A stretch of DNA of 11,266 bases from Armatimonadota bacterium (lineage in GTDB: Bacteria; Armatimonadota; Zipacnadia; Zipacnadales; FEN-943), in the NCBI GenBank assembly GCA_029777735.1, contig JAKORR010000413.1, positions 1-11,266 on the forward strand, in the 5' to 3' direction. A model generated the notes under the pieces. The model was not told the origin of the DNA, searched no databases, and was given only the letters and a program-made list of their open reading frames with translations. Below are positions 1-8,003 of this stretch, one piece after another. Made by a program: the position numbers and the translations under genes. Each line of letters starts with the position of its first letter. The first letter of the stretch is position 1.

Positions 1-1
1 G

Positions 2-1462
2 AATCTTTTCATCGCTGTAGACCCGCGCGGTTTTGACCCGGAATACATACGGACAATCATCGAGGGAGGCCGCCTGGCATGCTTCTGGCAGCTCTATGCC
101 TATGACATCACCTGGGAGCCACGGTGGGGCCACTATGAGGAGCGCTGCCGCTGGGACCCCCAGTGGGCCGATTGGGTCTCGGCACAGTACGGCGGTGTCG
201 AGACTGCCGCAAAGGTATGGGGCATCGAGGCGCCCCGCGACGAGAAGGGCAACCTGACGGGGCCCACCGATGACCAGTTGGCCACTGATGGGCCTTGGCG
301 AGTAATGGTGGCGGCCTATCGACGGTTTGTGGACGACTTCCTGTCGGCGGGCTATGGACGCTCCTGCCGCTTCATCCGCTCGCTGGATCCGGAGCATCTC
401 ATCAGCAACCGCGCGGGTTGGGGCGGCACTGGCAATCCGCACACAGTGCGGCCCTTCCAGTTCGACCCAGTCTCCGGCGGAGCGCACCTGGACTTCCTTT
501 CGCCTGAGGGCTACGGCATGAGGCCCGACAAGGGCGACTTCCGGCGGTGGGGCTTTGTGGATGCCTACTGCCGTTGGGCGGGCAACGGGAAGCCAGTGTT
601 CTGGTCGGAGTTCGGGGCGAGTATCTGGCCGGGCTGTGAGGCGGCGGACTATGAGCGGCAGCGCGCTGTGTGGGCGAACTCGCTGGAGCTGGTGGTGTTT
701 GCGGGAGCCAACGGCGACGCGGGCTGGTGGTGGCCGGGAGGGTATCGTGTCAACGAGCGCAGCGACTATGGCTGCGTGGAGCCCTGGGGGGAACCTCGCC
801 CGTCTGCTCTCGAACTAAAGAAGTGGGCGCGACAAGTTTGTGGCCGAGGCGTGGACGATTTGCCGGTGCGTGAGATAGCCATCGATCGCGACAGGGACGT
901 GCGCGGCCTGGCGGGCCTATGGGAAAAACACCTGGACGAGTATCTGCGCTTGGCCGACGGCAACTGTCGCGTGGTGGTGAAGAGCGCTGGGGACGGCAGG
1001 AACAGTGCAGACGTGGAGATCCTGGGCGTGGGCAACGTGTCCTATGCCACCGGGGGGCCAGTCAAGTACCTCAACAGCGAGGTGGTGGCAGTGTCCGTGA
1101 AAGTCGGCGGGGAGATGTGCGTGCCCAAGGACGACCTGCTGTGGCGCGAGGTCACTGTCGAGGTGCCTGCCGGGCAGCCTGCGCAGGTGGACCTGCGGCT
1201 CCTTAACACGGGCGAGGCGGCATGGGCCTGCGCAGCCACCGCCGCGGGCAAGCCCGGAGCGGTGAGGCTCATCGAGGTAATGACGGGGAAGCCTCTGGCC
1301 GAGATATCGGCGGACGTGCCTCGCCACGGAGAGACGGCGTTGCGCCTTGAGTTGGAACGGACGCCAGAGGTGGGACAGGAGCGCGGCACGACGGTCCAGC
1401 TTGAGGCCGCAGGTCGGTGCTGCTTCGGGCAGGTGATAACGCTCAGGTTGCGGGGGCGGTGA
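2..1462 (+). CDS. Clan GH-A (GH5-like) glycoside hydrolase, 5' truncated
   Basis: The frame is open from the first bases of the window, so the true start lies upstream. 486 residues are visible, numbered here from base 2. The visible part begins inside a TIM barrel of the retaining GH-A clan. An ITWEPRW motif puts a candidate acid/base Glu at residue 39 (bases 116-118). The FWSEFGAS motif gives a candidate nucleophile Glu at residue 203 (bases 608-610). After it come GDAGWWWPGGY and NERSDYGC, the Trp-rich barrel end typical of GH5/GH2/GH42-like enzymes. From about residue 285 onward the protein looks like beta-sandwich material, with a VDLRLLNTGEAAW stretch typical of accessory Ig-like domains. 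The substrate cannot be read from sequence; a beta-mannoside or beta-glucoside is plausible beside the GH38 gene. An ATG at 278 exists, but starting there would drop Glu39 and half the barrel. Fold confidence is good; family and substrate confidence are low. It is probably co-transcribed with the GH38 gene 136 bases downstream. Confidence 0.8.
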   Translation, partial: NLFIAVDPRGFDPEYIRTIIEGGRLACFWQLYAYDITWEPRWGHYEERCRWDPQWADWVSAQYGGVETAAKVWGIEAPRDEKGNLTGPTDDQLATDGPWRVMVAAYRRFVDDFLSAGYGRSCRFIRSLDPEHLISNRAGWGGTGNPHTVRPFQFDPVSGGAHLDFLSPEGYGMRPDKGDFRRWGFVDAYCRWAGNGKPVFWSEFGASIWPGCEAADYERQRAVWANSLELVVFAGANGDAGWWWPGGYRVNERSDYGCVEPWGEPRPSALELKKWARQVCGRGVDDLPVREIAIDRDRDVRGLAGLWEKHLDEYLRLADGNCRVVVKSAGDGRNSADVEILGVGNVSYATGGPVKYLNSEVVAVSVKVGGEMCVPKDDLLWREVTVEVPAGQPAQVDLRLLNTGEAAWACAATAAGKPGAVRLIEVMTGKPLAEISADVPRHGETALRLELERTPEVGQERGTTVQLEAAGRCCFGQVITLRLRGR

Positions 1463-1485
1463 GTTAGCCCGGCGGAGACACGCTC

Positions 1486-1495
1486 GCCCGCGGGC
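1486..1495. repeat. 10-base perfect palindrome between the two hydrolase genes
   Basis: GCCCGCGGGC reads identically on both strands and lies 24 bases after the upstream hydrolase stop. It has no loop and no following T run, so it is not an intrinsic terminator. In G+C-rich DNA it may be chance, or a small operator for the GH38 gene. Confidence 0.3.
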
Positions 1496-1598
1496 AAAGG
1501 TACGGCGCAGTAGATGCGGAATCAGATGCTTTGCCCCAGGGCTGATCGGCGCGCCTTGGTGATTTTGTTTACACTGCCAAACTTCGGAGGGACGCCTA

Positions 1599-4283
1599 AT
1601 GGCTGACGGCAAGTACCAGGTACATGTGGTCTCAGAAACACACTGGGATCGGGAGTGGCATACAGAGTTCCAGGGCTTCCGCCGGCGGCTGGTGAAGCTA
1701 ACGGACAAGCTGTTGGACATCCTGGACAAGGACCCAGAGTACAAATACTACATCTTCGATGGGCAGACAATAGTGCTCGAAGACCACTTGGAGATTCGCC
1801 CTGAGGATCAGCCTCGCATCGCGAGACACGTACAGTCGGGGCGTCTGCAGGTGGGGCCCTGGTACGTACTCCCAGACGAATGGTTGGTGTCGGCGGAGAG
1901 CCTGGTGCGCAACCTGCTGCTGGGTCATCTCATCACCGAGAGCTTCGGGCGCGTGATGAAGGCTGGGTACATTCCGGACCCCTTCGGGCACATCTCTCAG
2001 CTTCCACAGCTTCTCGGGGGCTTCGGGCTCAACTCGGCGCTGTTCATGCGCGGCATCGGTGAGAAAGAGTGGCAGGCCGCCGGTGAGAAGACCGAGTTCT
2101 GGTGGGAGGCTCCCGACGGGACAAAAGTTCTGGCCGTGCATCTGAAGAACACATACTGCAACGCGGTCAACCTGGGCTACGAAGGCGGGCTGTGGGAGGA
2201 CAGCCCCAAGCTCAACCTAGACCTGGCGGTCGAGAAGGCGAGGGGCCAGCTAGATTCCTTGGCGCCTTATGCGACCACTCGGCACGTGCTGTTCAACAAC
2301 GGTTGTGACCACGTGGAGCCACAGCCCGAGCTGCCTCAGATCCTCGCGCACCTGAACGCGACCTTTGAGGATGCGGAGTTCATCCACAGTACTTACGAGG
2401 ACTACGTGAGGGCCGTGCTGGCGGAAGCTCCCGATCTGCGCACTCTTCGCGGCGAGTTCCACTCCGGACGCTTCCAATTCCTGCTCTCGGGTATCTTCTC
2501 AGCCCGCATGTACCTGAAGCTGGCGAACGAACGCTGTGAGGCCCTACTCGAACGCTACACGGAGCCGCTGCAGGCGCTGGCGTGGCTGCACGGCGCACGC
2601 TATGAGACAGGCTTTCTGTGGCGCGCTTGGCGGTATGTGTTGCAAAACCACCCGCATGACTCCATCTGCGGCTGTTCCACCGACCAGGTGCACCGGGAGA
2701 TGGTGACACGGTTTGACCAGGCCGAGCAGATCGGCGAGATCCTCACGCGCGAGGCCATGGACAAGCTGGCAAGGACTCTGACGGTCCCTGTGCCGGAGGG
2801 CGCGGAGGGCTCACGGGAGGGGCGAAAAATCGTGGTGTACAACCCGTCGAGTTGGGCTAGGCGGGAAGTCGTGCGAATGCAGATGACGGCGCCGATGCCG
2901 CCGCACCACCTACCGCCGAGCATCGTTGTGCGGGACGCCCAGGGCAACTGTGTGCCCTGCCAAGTAGCAAACTCGCGCCTGAGCGAGTATGACGCAGCCG
3001 GCATCCCGCGCGAGCAAATGCGCTGGGACTTCGAATTGGCCTTCGTGGCTGACGTGCCGCCGCTGGGCCTGAGGGCCTACACGGCAGCGCCTGGCGAGCC
3101 CTGTCGCTGCCCCACCTCGGTGCAGGGCGGGCACGACTGGATCGCCAACGAGATCCTGCACGTCGACGTGGCGGATGACGGCAGTATCATGGTGACTGAC
3201 AAGCGCGACGGGCAGGTCTATGGGCCGCTGAACGTCTTCGAGGACGAGGAAGACGCGGGCGACGAGTACGACTGGTCCTACGCGCCCAACGGGCGGGTCG
3301 TGACTAGTATAGGCCAGCCGGCGGTTATCAGTCTGGTGGAGGATGGGCCGGCGCGGGCAACGCTGCGTGTGGACCGCACGCTGAGACTGCCCGCGAGCCT
3401 CACGCCCGATCGCCAGCAACGCTCAGAGGAGACCGTGGACGTGCCGGTGATTACCTATGTTTCGGTGACTGAGGGCTGTGGCCGCGTGGACTTCGAGACG
3501 GTAGTGGATAACCGAGCTAAGGACCACAGGCTTCGGGTGTTGTTCCTCGCGGGAGTGGACGTAGAGACCTGCCAGGCGCAGGGCCACTTCGACGTCGTGG
3601 AACGGAGCTTGGAGGTACCGTCGGGCGAGGGCTGGGCCCAGATGCCACAGGCAACCAAGTGCACCAAGGGCTTCGTCGACATATCGGACGGCAAGACGGG
3701 TCTGGGTGTGGTGGTGTTTGGGCTGCCGGAGTATGAGGTGGCACCATGCGGCTGCAAAACCGCAATCGCGATCACGCTACTGCGCTGCGTTGGATGGCTA
3801 TCGCGAGACGATTACCCGACGCGGCCGTGCAATGCCGGTCCAAAGATGGCGACGCCAGAGGCACAGTGTCAGGGCGTTTCGGTATTCCGCTATGGTGTTG
3901 TGCCACATCAGGGCACTTGGCAGGACGCCGCCCTGTGGCATCACGCTGAGGCCCTGCGCTCGCCTCTGCGCGGATTCGACTTCGCCCTACCGGCCGAGTG
4001 CCAAGAAGGAGCCAGCGAGGTCAGCTTCCTGAGTGTGGAACCTCACACGATGGTCGTGGCGGCGGTCAAGAAAGCCGAGCGTACCGACGCGCTGGTTGTG
4101 AGGATGCTCAATATCAGTGAGTGCGAGGATGAAGCGAAGGTCCGGTTTTTCCGCCCGATAGCCCAGGCATGGCTCGCGAACCTAAACGAGGAACCACAGG
4201 AAGAGTTGAAGACAGATGGCGACAAGGTGGCCGTCAACGCGCGGCCCAAGCAGCTCGTGACGTTGCTGGTAGAGCTGGCCTAA
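1599..4283 (+). CDS. GH38 alpha-mannosidase, MngB-like
   Basis: This complete 894-residue protein is a retaining, metal-dependent alpha-mannosidase. The N-terminus carries the SETHWDREW motif, with predicted Zn ligands His15 and Asp17. The KAGYIPDPFGH motif supplies the nucleophile Asp127, which is also a metal ligand. NNGCDH holds conserved Asp237, and NHPHDSICGCSTD supplies the remaining Zn ligand, His353. The catalytic domain covers about 8-275, the helical middle domain about 284-365, and the rest is the beta-rich C-terminal region. Length and order match E. coli MngB (2-O-mannosylglycerate hydrolase), including DGDEYDWSY-like and DHRLRVLF segments later on. MngB similarity does not prove that substrate; N-glycan or mannan fragments are equally possible. 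No signal peptide or membrane segment is seen, so it is probably cytoplasmic and relies on imported substrate. The ATG at 1599 is supported by GGAGGG at 1586-1591, seven bases upstream, and by family homology starting at about residue 7. It follows a GH-A hydrolase on the same strand. Confidence 0.95.
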   Translation: MADGKYQVHVVSETHWDREWHTEFQGFRRRLVKLTDKLLDILDKDPEYKYYIFDGQTIVLEDHLEIRPEDQPRIARHVQSGRLQVGPWYVLPDEWLVSAESLVRNLLLGHLITESFGRVMKAGYIPDPFGHISQLPQLLGGFGLNSALFMRGIGEKEWQAAGEKTEFWWEAPDGTKVLAVHLKNTYCNAVNLGYEGGLWEDSPKLNLDLAVEKARGQLDSLAPYATTRHVLFNNGCDHVEPQPELPQILAHLNATFEDAEFIHSTYEDYVRAVLAEAPDLRTLRGEFHSGRFQFLLSGIFSARMYLKLANERCEALLERYTEPLQALAWLHGARYETGFLWRAWRYVLQNHPHDSICGCSTDQVHREMVTRFDQAEQIGEILTREAMDKLARTLTVPVPEGAEGSREGRKIVVYNPSSWARREVVRMQMTAPMPPHHLPPSIVVRDAQGNCVPCQVANSRLSEYDAAGIPREQMRWDFELAFVADVPPLGLRAYTAAPGEPCRCPTSVQGGHDWIANEILHVDVADDGSIMVTDKRDGQVYGPLNVFEDEEDAGDEYDWSYAPNGRVVTSIGQPAVISLVEDGPARATLRVDRTLRLPASLTPDRQQRSEETVDVPVITYVSVTEGCGRVDFETVVDNRAKDHRLRVLFLAGVDVETCQAQGHFDVVERSLEVPSGEGWAQMPQATKCTKGFVDISDGKTGLGVVVFGLPEYEVAPCGCKTAIAITLLRCVGWLSRDDYPTRPCNAGPKMATPEAQCQGVSVFRYGVVPHQGTWQDAALWHHAEALRSPLRGFDFALPAECQEGASEVSFLSVEPHTMVVAAVKKAERTDALVVRMLNISECEDEAKVRFFRPIAQAWLANLNEEPQEELKTDGDKVAVNARPKQLVTLLVELA

Positions 4284-4316
4284 GGCCTGGCCTGAGATGT
4301 TGGGGATAGGCGGTAG

Positions 4317-4330
4317 GGGATAGCTATCCC
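4317..4330. repeat. 14-base perfect palindrome after GH38
   Basis: GGGATAGCTATCCC is fully self-complementary and starts 33 bases after the GH38 stop codon. The left half belongs to a direct repeat, GGGGATAG at 4302-4309 and 4316-4323. There is no T run, so it is either a protein-binding site or a 3'-end hairpin that is not a classical rho-independent terminator. Confidence 0.5.
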
Positions 4331-4627
4331 GCATCATTCGTGAAGGGGTAGGAAGGAATCGCCCGAGAGGTATGGAGACAGTTTTGTGGCAAGACAAACC
4401 GTCCTACAGGGAGTCTTTCCGCCGATGCCATAGTGTTCTGCGCACAAGGTTGGATTCCTGAGTCGGGTGCAGGTCGGTAGTAGAACGGTTCGATAGGGGC
4501 GGCTAAGTTCAAAGGGCGGTCTGTAGCGGTGGCGGGTGTGCCAAATCGTAGCAAGCTAGGAGGACTGCAATCCGAGCGTCTGGCGGGCGATCAGACTGAG
4601 GCTAAACCTTGGCGGGGAGTCGAGGCC

Positions 4628-4644
4628 CGAAGGATGGTCCTTCG
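4628..4644. repeat. 7-bp hairpin with 3-base loop
   Basis: CGAAGGA and TCCTTCG pair perfectly around a TGG loop. Only CTGTTCTC follows on the plus strand, so evidence for termination is poor. It may be one stem of an RNA structure. Confidence 0.45.
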
Positions 4645-4777
4645 CTGTTCTCACAGTCTCATCTGTCAGCACAACCCTCAGGGGATAGACGCTGGCGAGC
4701 TACTCGTGTACCACTATCTGGAGATGGACCAGTGCTCTCGGCGAAAGCTGGAGCGGCCTTGGACAATAAAGTTCCCA

Positions 4778-4801
4778 AGAGTCTTCCTCCGGAAGGGCTC
4801 T
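4778..4801. repeat. Interrupted hairpin, 5+4 bp
   Basis: An inner stem CTTCC/GGAAG with a TCC loop is extended by an outer AGAG/CTCT stem across a T-versus-GG internal bulge. It would fold as RNA on either strand. No T run follows it. Confidence 0.4.
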
Positions 4802-4825
4802 CCACCATACTGTACCACAGAAACC

Positions 4826-4874
4826 CCTAGACACTCTCGCCCCGCGGCCCCCGGGTACTACACATCTGTCTAGG
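4826..4874. repeat. Widely spaced 8-base inverted repeat
   Basis: CCTAGACA (4826-4833) and TGTCTAGG (4867-4874) are exact reverse complements enclosing 33 G+C-rich bases that include CCGCGG and CCCGGG palindromes. The right arm overlaps the smaller terminator-like hairpin, so the two folds would be mutually exclusive in RNA. Confidence 0.4.
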
Positions 4875-4886
4875 ACAGGCTTTTCT
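4865..4886 (+). terminator. Weak rho-independent terminator candidate
   Basis: CTGTC/GACAG forms a 5-bp stem (six with a closing T-G pair) around a TAG loop. It is followed by GC and then TTTTCT. The stem is short and the T run brief. It lies about 580 bases past the GH38 stop, so it would fit the end of a long 3' UTR or of a transcript starting inside the intergenic region. Confidence 0.3.
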
Positions 4887-4985
4887 AATCCGATCGCTGG
4901 CCTAAAGCCCTGCTTCTCCCGTGGCCGACTGCGCCTTCCTCACCAATTCCTCTCCCTCCATTCACTTCATTTCCCAGCCGGATAT

Positions 4986-6965
4986 CTATACCCAGAAGGC
5001 GTAGGCGTTGAAGTCGAAAACCATGCCAGCCAGCAGCCATGCGCCACCGACTATGAACTCGCCTAACACCAGCCCCAGAGCCGCTGGAATCAGGTGCTGG
5101 AAAACTCTGAAGCCTGCGTACCTCAGTGTCAGCCATTTGATCATCCACGCGATGAGGATCGGCAGCCACAGGCAGTTCATGGACCAGCTTGACGAGATGG
5201 CATAACCAACGGGGTGGAAGGGCCACCAGACGAAGCGCACGCGCAGTACCATCAGCATTAGTGCGAAGAGGAATCCCACGACGTAGGCGGCCATCTTCCC
5301 GGGGTACCCCGGCTGGCCGGAGCGCAGCCAGGATGCAAGCTGGAGGAAGGGCTCCTGCCCGAAATGCCGCGCCACAAAGCTCATCTTGGCCGACATCCCG
5401 AAGGTGTAGTAGCAGTGGATCTGAGCCCAGAAGGCCGCCAGGGTGCCCACAGCCGCGGCCAGGATCAGGGCGCGGGTCATCGCTCGCATGGGGATGTGCG
5501 TCTGCTGCGCAATCTTGAAGGACTCTAGCTGGATCGGCATGGGGTGCGCGCGATAGGCCCGATTGAACCAGAAGAAAAGCTTGAGGAGTGTAAGCTGCCT
5601 GGGTGATAGGGTGCGACCGTCAGCGCCAAAGATGTTGGTCAGCAGCAAATCCGGCCCGCCAGCGTGCAGGTCGTGGGCCGGCGGGCCCAGCTCAGCCCGC
5701 ACTCTCGTGACCGTCAACGATATCAGAAAGTAGTCGACAAAAACCGCTATTGCTACCCACAGCCACATTCCCATACGCAGCGAGAACGCGACCACGAGGA
5801 CAAGCCCTCCCACTACCAGCCAGAGGGCCGTGCGATAGGGCAGGGGTTCTTCAGCGTCGTCAGCAGGTGCGCATCCTGTCACCTTCTGCCACACAGCAGC
5901 CAAGTGGTCCTTACCCATGTACAGCGCAAAGACGGCCAGGGCTAGGTAGGCGGCCGCCGACTGCTCGTTCACGTAAGGAAAACTGGGCAGTTTTGTCAGG
6001 CCAAAGATTGCCGACAGCAGAATCTGCGCTCGCCAGAACAGGTAAAAGAACCACGATGAGAAGGCCAGGTCCAGGGGGAGGAGCATGCCCAGGCCCACGG
6101 CGAAGGGGTAAAAGCTGATCCGCGTGCCGCCCAGCGCGCCCCAGGGGAAGCCTCGGAAGATGCTGCTCATGTACTGGTCGTAATGCACGACGCGCACCTT
6201 GATCAGCGGCACCACAGGCCAGAGGTTATGGAGATTGTTGATCGTCACGATGAAGGCCGCGATACCAAAGGCGATCCACATCACTTTGTTGCGCCATAGG
6301 CCCGCGTGTTCGTCTGTCATCTCTAGCGGCATGTGCGTGATTGGGTAGGTCAGCTTCTCGCGGTCCATCCAGCGCCGACGCAGGATGGCGTTCAAGCCGA
6401 GCATGATCAGGCTAAGAGTGAAAAGAAAGCCTGCCCAATGTAGTACGGGCACCGACCAGGCTCGAAGACGATCGGCGCGGTAGAGCGTCGTACCCCCGTC
6501 GAAGGCTGGCTTATAGATCCTTGGGTCGTCGATGAACAGAAAGCGCGGAAGATATTTGTGAAACAGCTCTTCCCACTTGTTTTCTGGGGTCGCCAGCTCG
6601 AAGGGGCAGACAATCTGGGGTGTCACCACTTGCACTAGGTCGTGGCCCACCAGTGCCGTGGCCACGCACAACATACAGTAGATCACGAGCAGCTCATTGC
6701 GATGCAGTGCTGTGCGTGGCGATAGCCGCCCCCACAGCGAGTTGAGCAGGGACAGGGCGGCCAACAGAAAGACGGCGTTGAAGAACAGCGAGACGGTGGT
6801 CGGGTGGCCTTCGTACCGGACCACCTCCATCATGGTAATCCAATAGGCGTTGACGGGGATCAGCAGCACACCCACAAGCGCGGCCCGAGGCGTGAGTCCG
6901 CGCTGGCGTGGGTCATGCGACACCGCTGCCGGGACTTGTCTGCTGGCTGGGCTGGTCGTTGCCAT
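4986..6965 (-). CDS. DUF6785/DUF6784-type polytopic membrane protein
   Basis: The 659-residue protein has about 13 predicted membrane segments, roughly at 26-46, 57-78, 90-113, 173-195, 226-250, 285-303, 304-322, 336-355, 378-396, 398-419, 497-515, 557-578 and 594-648 (the last probably two). Segments I recognise from the DUF6785/DUF6784 family are LTPRAALVG near the N-terminus with MMEVVRYEGHPTTVSLFFN following, RAELGPPAHDLHAGGPD (423-439) and WWPFHPVGYA (580-589). The family looks transporter-like (oligopeptide-transporter-like C-terminus), but I know of no proven substrate. The ATG at 6965 is used because an in-frame TGA lies two codons upstream. The only good Shine-Dalgarno sequence, GAGGAGG (plus strand 6988-6994), is 22 bases away, which is unusually far. 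It is last in a minus-strand series, 46 bases after the TIM-barrel gene, and may import or export that module's substrate. Confidence 0.85.
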   Translation of the reverse strand: MATTSPASRQVPAAVSHDPRQRGLTPRAALVGVLLIPVNAYWITMMEVVRYEGHPTTVSLFFNAVFLLAALSLLNSLWGRLSPRTALHRNELLVIYCMLCVATALVGHDLVQVVTPQIVCPFELATPENKWEELFHKYLPRFLFIDDPRIYKPAFDGGTTLYRADRLRAWSVPVLHWAGFLFTLSLIMLGLNAILRRRWMDREKLTYPITHMPLEMTDEHAGLWRNKVMWIAFGIAAFIVTINNLHNLWPVVPLIKVRVVHYDQYMSSIFRGFPWGALGGTRISFYPFAVGLGMLLPLDLAFSSWFFYLFWRAQILLSAIFGLTKLPSFPYVNEQSAAAYLALAVFALYMGKDHLAAVWQKVTGCAPADDAEEPLPYRTALWLVVGGLVLVVAFSLRMGMWLWVAIAVFVDYFLISLTVTRVRAELGPPAHDLHAGGPDLLLTNIFGADGRTLSPRQLTLLKLFFWFNRAYRAHPMPIQLESFKIAQQTHIPMRAMTRALILAAAVGTLAAFWAQIHCYYTFGMSAKMSFVARHFGQEPFLQLASWLRSGQPGYPGKMAAYVVGFLFALMLMVLRVRFVWWPFHPVGYAISSSWSMNCLWLPILIAWMIKWLTLRYAGFRVFQHLIPAALGLVLGEFIVGGAWLLAGMVFDFNAYAFWV

Positions 6966-7011
6966 GGTTCAGGCAGTCGGCGCGGAGCCTCCTCAGGATG
7001 CGACTTGGAGC

Positions 7012-7959
7012 TCAGAAGGTTTCATCCAAGAGCTGGCGCAGGGCAGCCAGCTCGTGCCGCGCTGTCTCTATGGCTATGGCTGAAGGTCTTTCGGCCGGGA
7101 TCATATCATCCAAGGCGCCGTCTACCGGCGGTTTGTCTGCCCACTCGTCGTCGCCCAGCGCCGGACTTGCAATGGCAGTACTGCCGCCCGGTACGGCGCA
7201 GGCCGTCGTGATGTACCCATCGTAGCCGCTACGAACCAGTTGCCGGACAATCCCCTGGTAGTCGATGTCGCCTTCGCCTAGCAGGGTTGCCCTCGGCGTC
7301 TTCTCGGGCTCGAGAAGCACATCGGTGGTCTCGACGACAAAAATGAGTCCGCCCAGCCGCGCCAGGGCCTCGACGCCGTAGCGCTGTTCCGTGGCTGCGA
7401 TGGCACCCGGATTGTACTTCACTCCGAGGTTGGGACGGTTCACCAGGTCTATCAGGTACAGCGTGCCGTCTACAGTCTGTGTCAAACCCGGCCCGGTCGG
7501 CACTAGAACCTCGCAGCCTTCACCCAGGGCCAGATCGCAGCACTCGCGCAGGTAGTGCGCGGCTCGCAGCCAGTGGTCCTCGCGCATCGGGCCACCGTGT
7601 AGGGGCGCGCCTGGCTGCACCTGGAGCAAGTAGCAGTTCAATTGTTGCGCGATGTCGAGGTACCTCGCGAATCTGCCTATCTGGGTCTCGTTTTGGGCGT
7701 CACTCTGCGTCGCAAAGCCCTCGACGTCGGTCGTCAGCGTCACGCAGGGCAGGCCATAGTTCATCAGTTGCTGCGCCGCAGCTTGGACTTCGAGATCATT
7801 CGCCGTGGCAAGCAAATGGTGAGGCGAAAGGTCCACTCCGTCGTAACCCAACTTCGCTAGGATGTTGATGGCTTCCACCAGGTCGGCCTGCCACAACATG
7901 CCGGTGGAGGCTGCTATTCTTACCCTCGGCTCTTCATACCTTTCGTAACTGTTATCCAT
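7012..7959 (-). CDS. Xylose isomerase-like TIM barrel protein with non-canonical metal site
   Basis: This 315-residue protein belongs to the sugar isomerase/epimerase and endonuclease IV superfamily (AP_endonuc_2-like). Evidence is the opening RIAASTGM, LGYDGVDL (37-44), the QVQPGAP strand, NRPNLGVKYNPG (174-185), LLGEGDIDYQGI (226-237) and SGYDGYI (244-250). Active members bind a divalent metal through Glu, Asp, His and Glu at strand ends. My by-eye alignment finds Pro154, Asn183, Glu210 and Ala253 at those positions, so it may be inactive or work differently. A tail after about residue 259 is rich in Pro, Ala and Asp. The ATG at 7959 has only a weak GGGGAT upstream, so the start is moderately sure. 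It lies 44 bases after the creatininase-like gene and 46 before the membrane protein gene, suggesting co-transcription. Role unknown; a sugar or polyol binding or isomerising function is the default guess. Confidence 0.85.
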   Translation of the reverse strand: MDNSYERYEEPRVRIAASTGMLWQADLVEAINILAKLGYDGVDLSPHHLLATANDLEVQAAAQQLMNYGLPCVTLTTDVEGFATQSDAQNETQIGRFARYLDIAQQLNCYLLQVQPGAPLHGGPMREDHWLRAAHYLRECCDLALGEGCEVLVPTGPGLTQTVDGTLYLIDLVNRPNLGVKYNPGAIAATEQRYGVEALARLGGLIFVVETTDVLLEPEKTPRATLLGEGDIDYQGIVRQLVRSGYDGYITTACAVPGGSTAIASPALGDDEWADKPPVDGALDDMIPAERPSAIAIETARHELAALRQLLDETF

Positions 7960-8003
7960 ACACGATCCCCGTCATCTTTCGGGCCGTCGCCTCGCGCTCA
8001 GCC

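Larger units (their letters stand above)
4284..4985. other. 702-base intergenic stretch between convergent genes
   Basis: The stretch lies between the GH38 stop and the stop of the minus-strand membrane protein. The longest open frames (for example a GTG-started 114-codon frame at 4529-4873) lack a ribosome binding site and family-like composition, so no gene is called. It holds several inverted repeats, listed separately, and three copies of GGGGATAG (4302, 4316, 4681). Bases 4916-4978 are strongly pyrimidine-rich on the plus strand. It must contain termination signals for both flanking units, and the density of hairpins leaves room for a structured RNA. Confidence 0.6.

Noticed and set aside
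278..280. ATG at 278 as the start of the first hydrolase
   Set aside because: The same frame is open back to base 2 and encodes credible barrel sequence including the ITWEPRW motif, so the ATG is internal.
917..1744. 275-codon open frame on the minus strand across the end of the GH-A gene
   Set aside because: It is antisense to a well-supported hydrolase and to the GH38 start. Its translation is rich in Arg, Ser, Pro and His without motifs, as expected for an antisense shadow in G+C-rich DNA.
4480..4505. GGTTCGATAG resembling a tRNA T-loop
   Set aside because: The bases flanking the TTCGATA loop do not pair as a T stem, and no anticodon or acceptor stem is found at the expected distances.
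4324..4554. Small minus-strand frame after the membrane protein gene
   Set aside because: It lacks a ribosome binding site and family resemblance, and spans the palindrome after GH38.
4529..4873. 114-codon GTG-started frame in the convergent gap
   Set aside because: It has no Shine-Dalgarno sequence and no domain, its composition is unlike the neighbouring genes, and several hairpins lie within it. It could be a remnant, but nothing positive supports coding.
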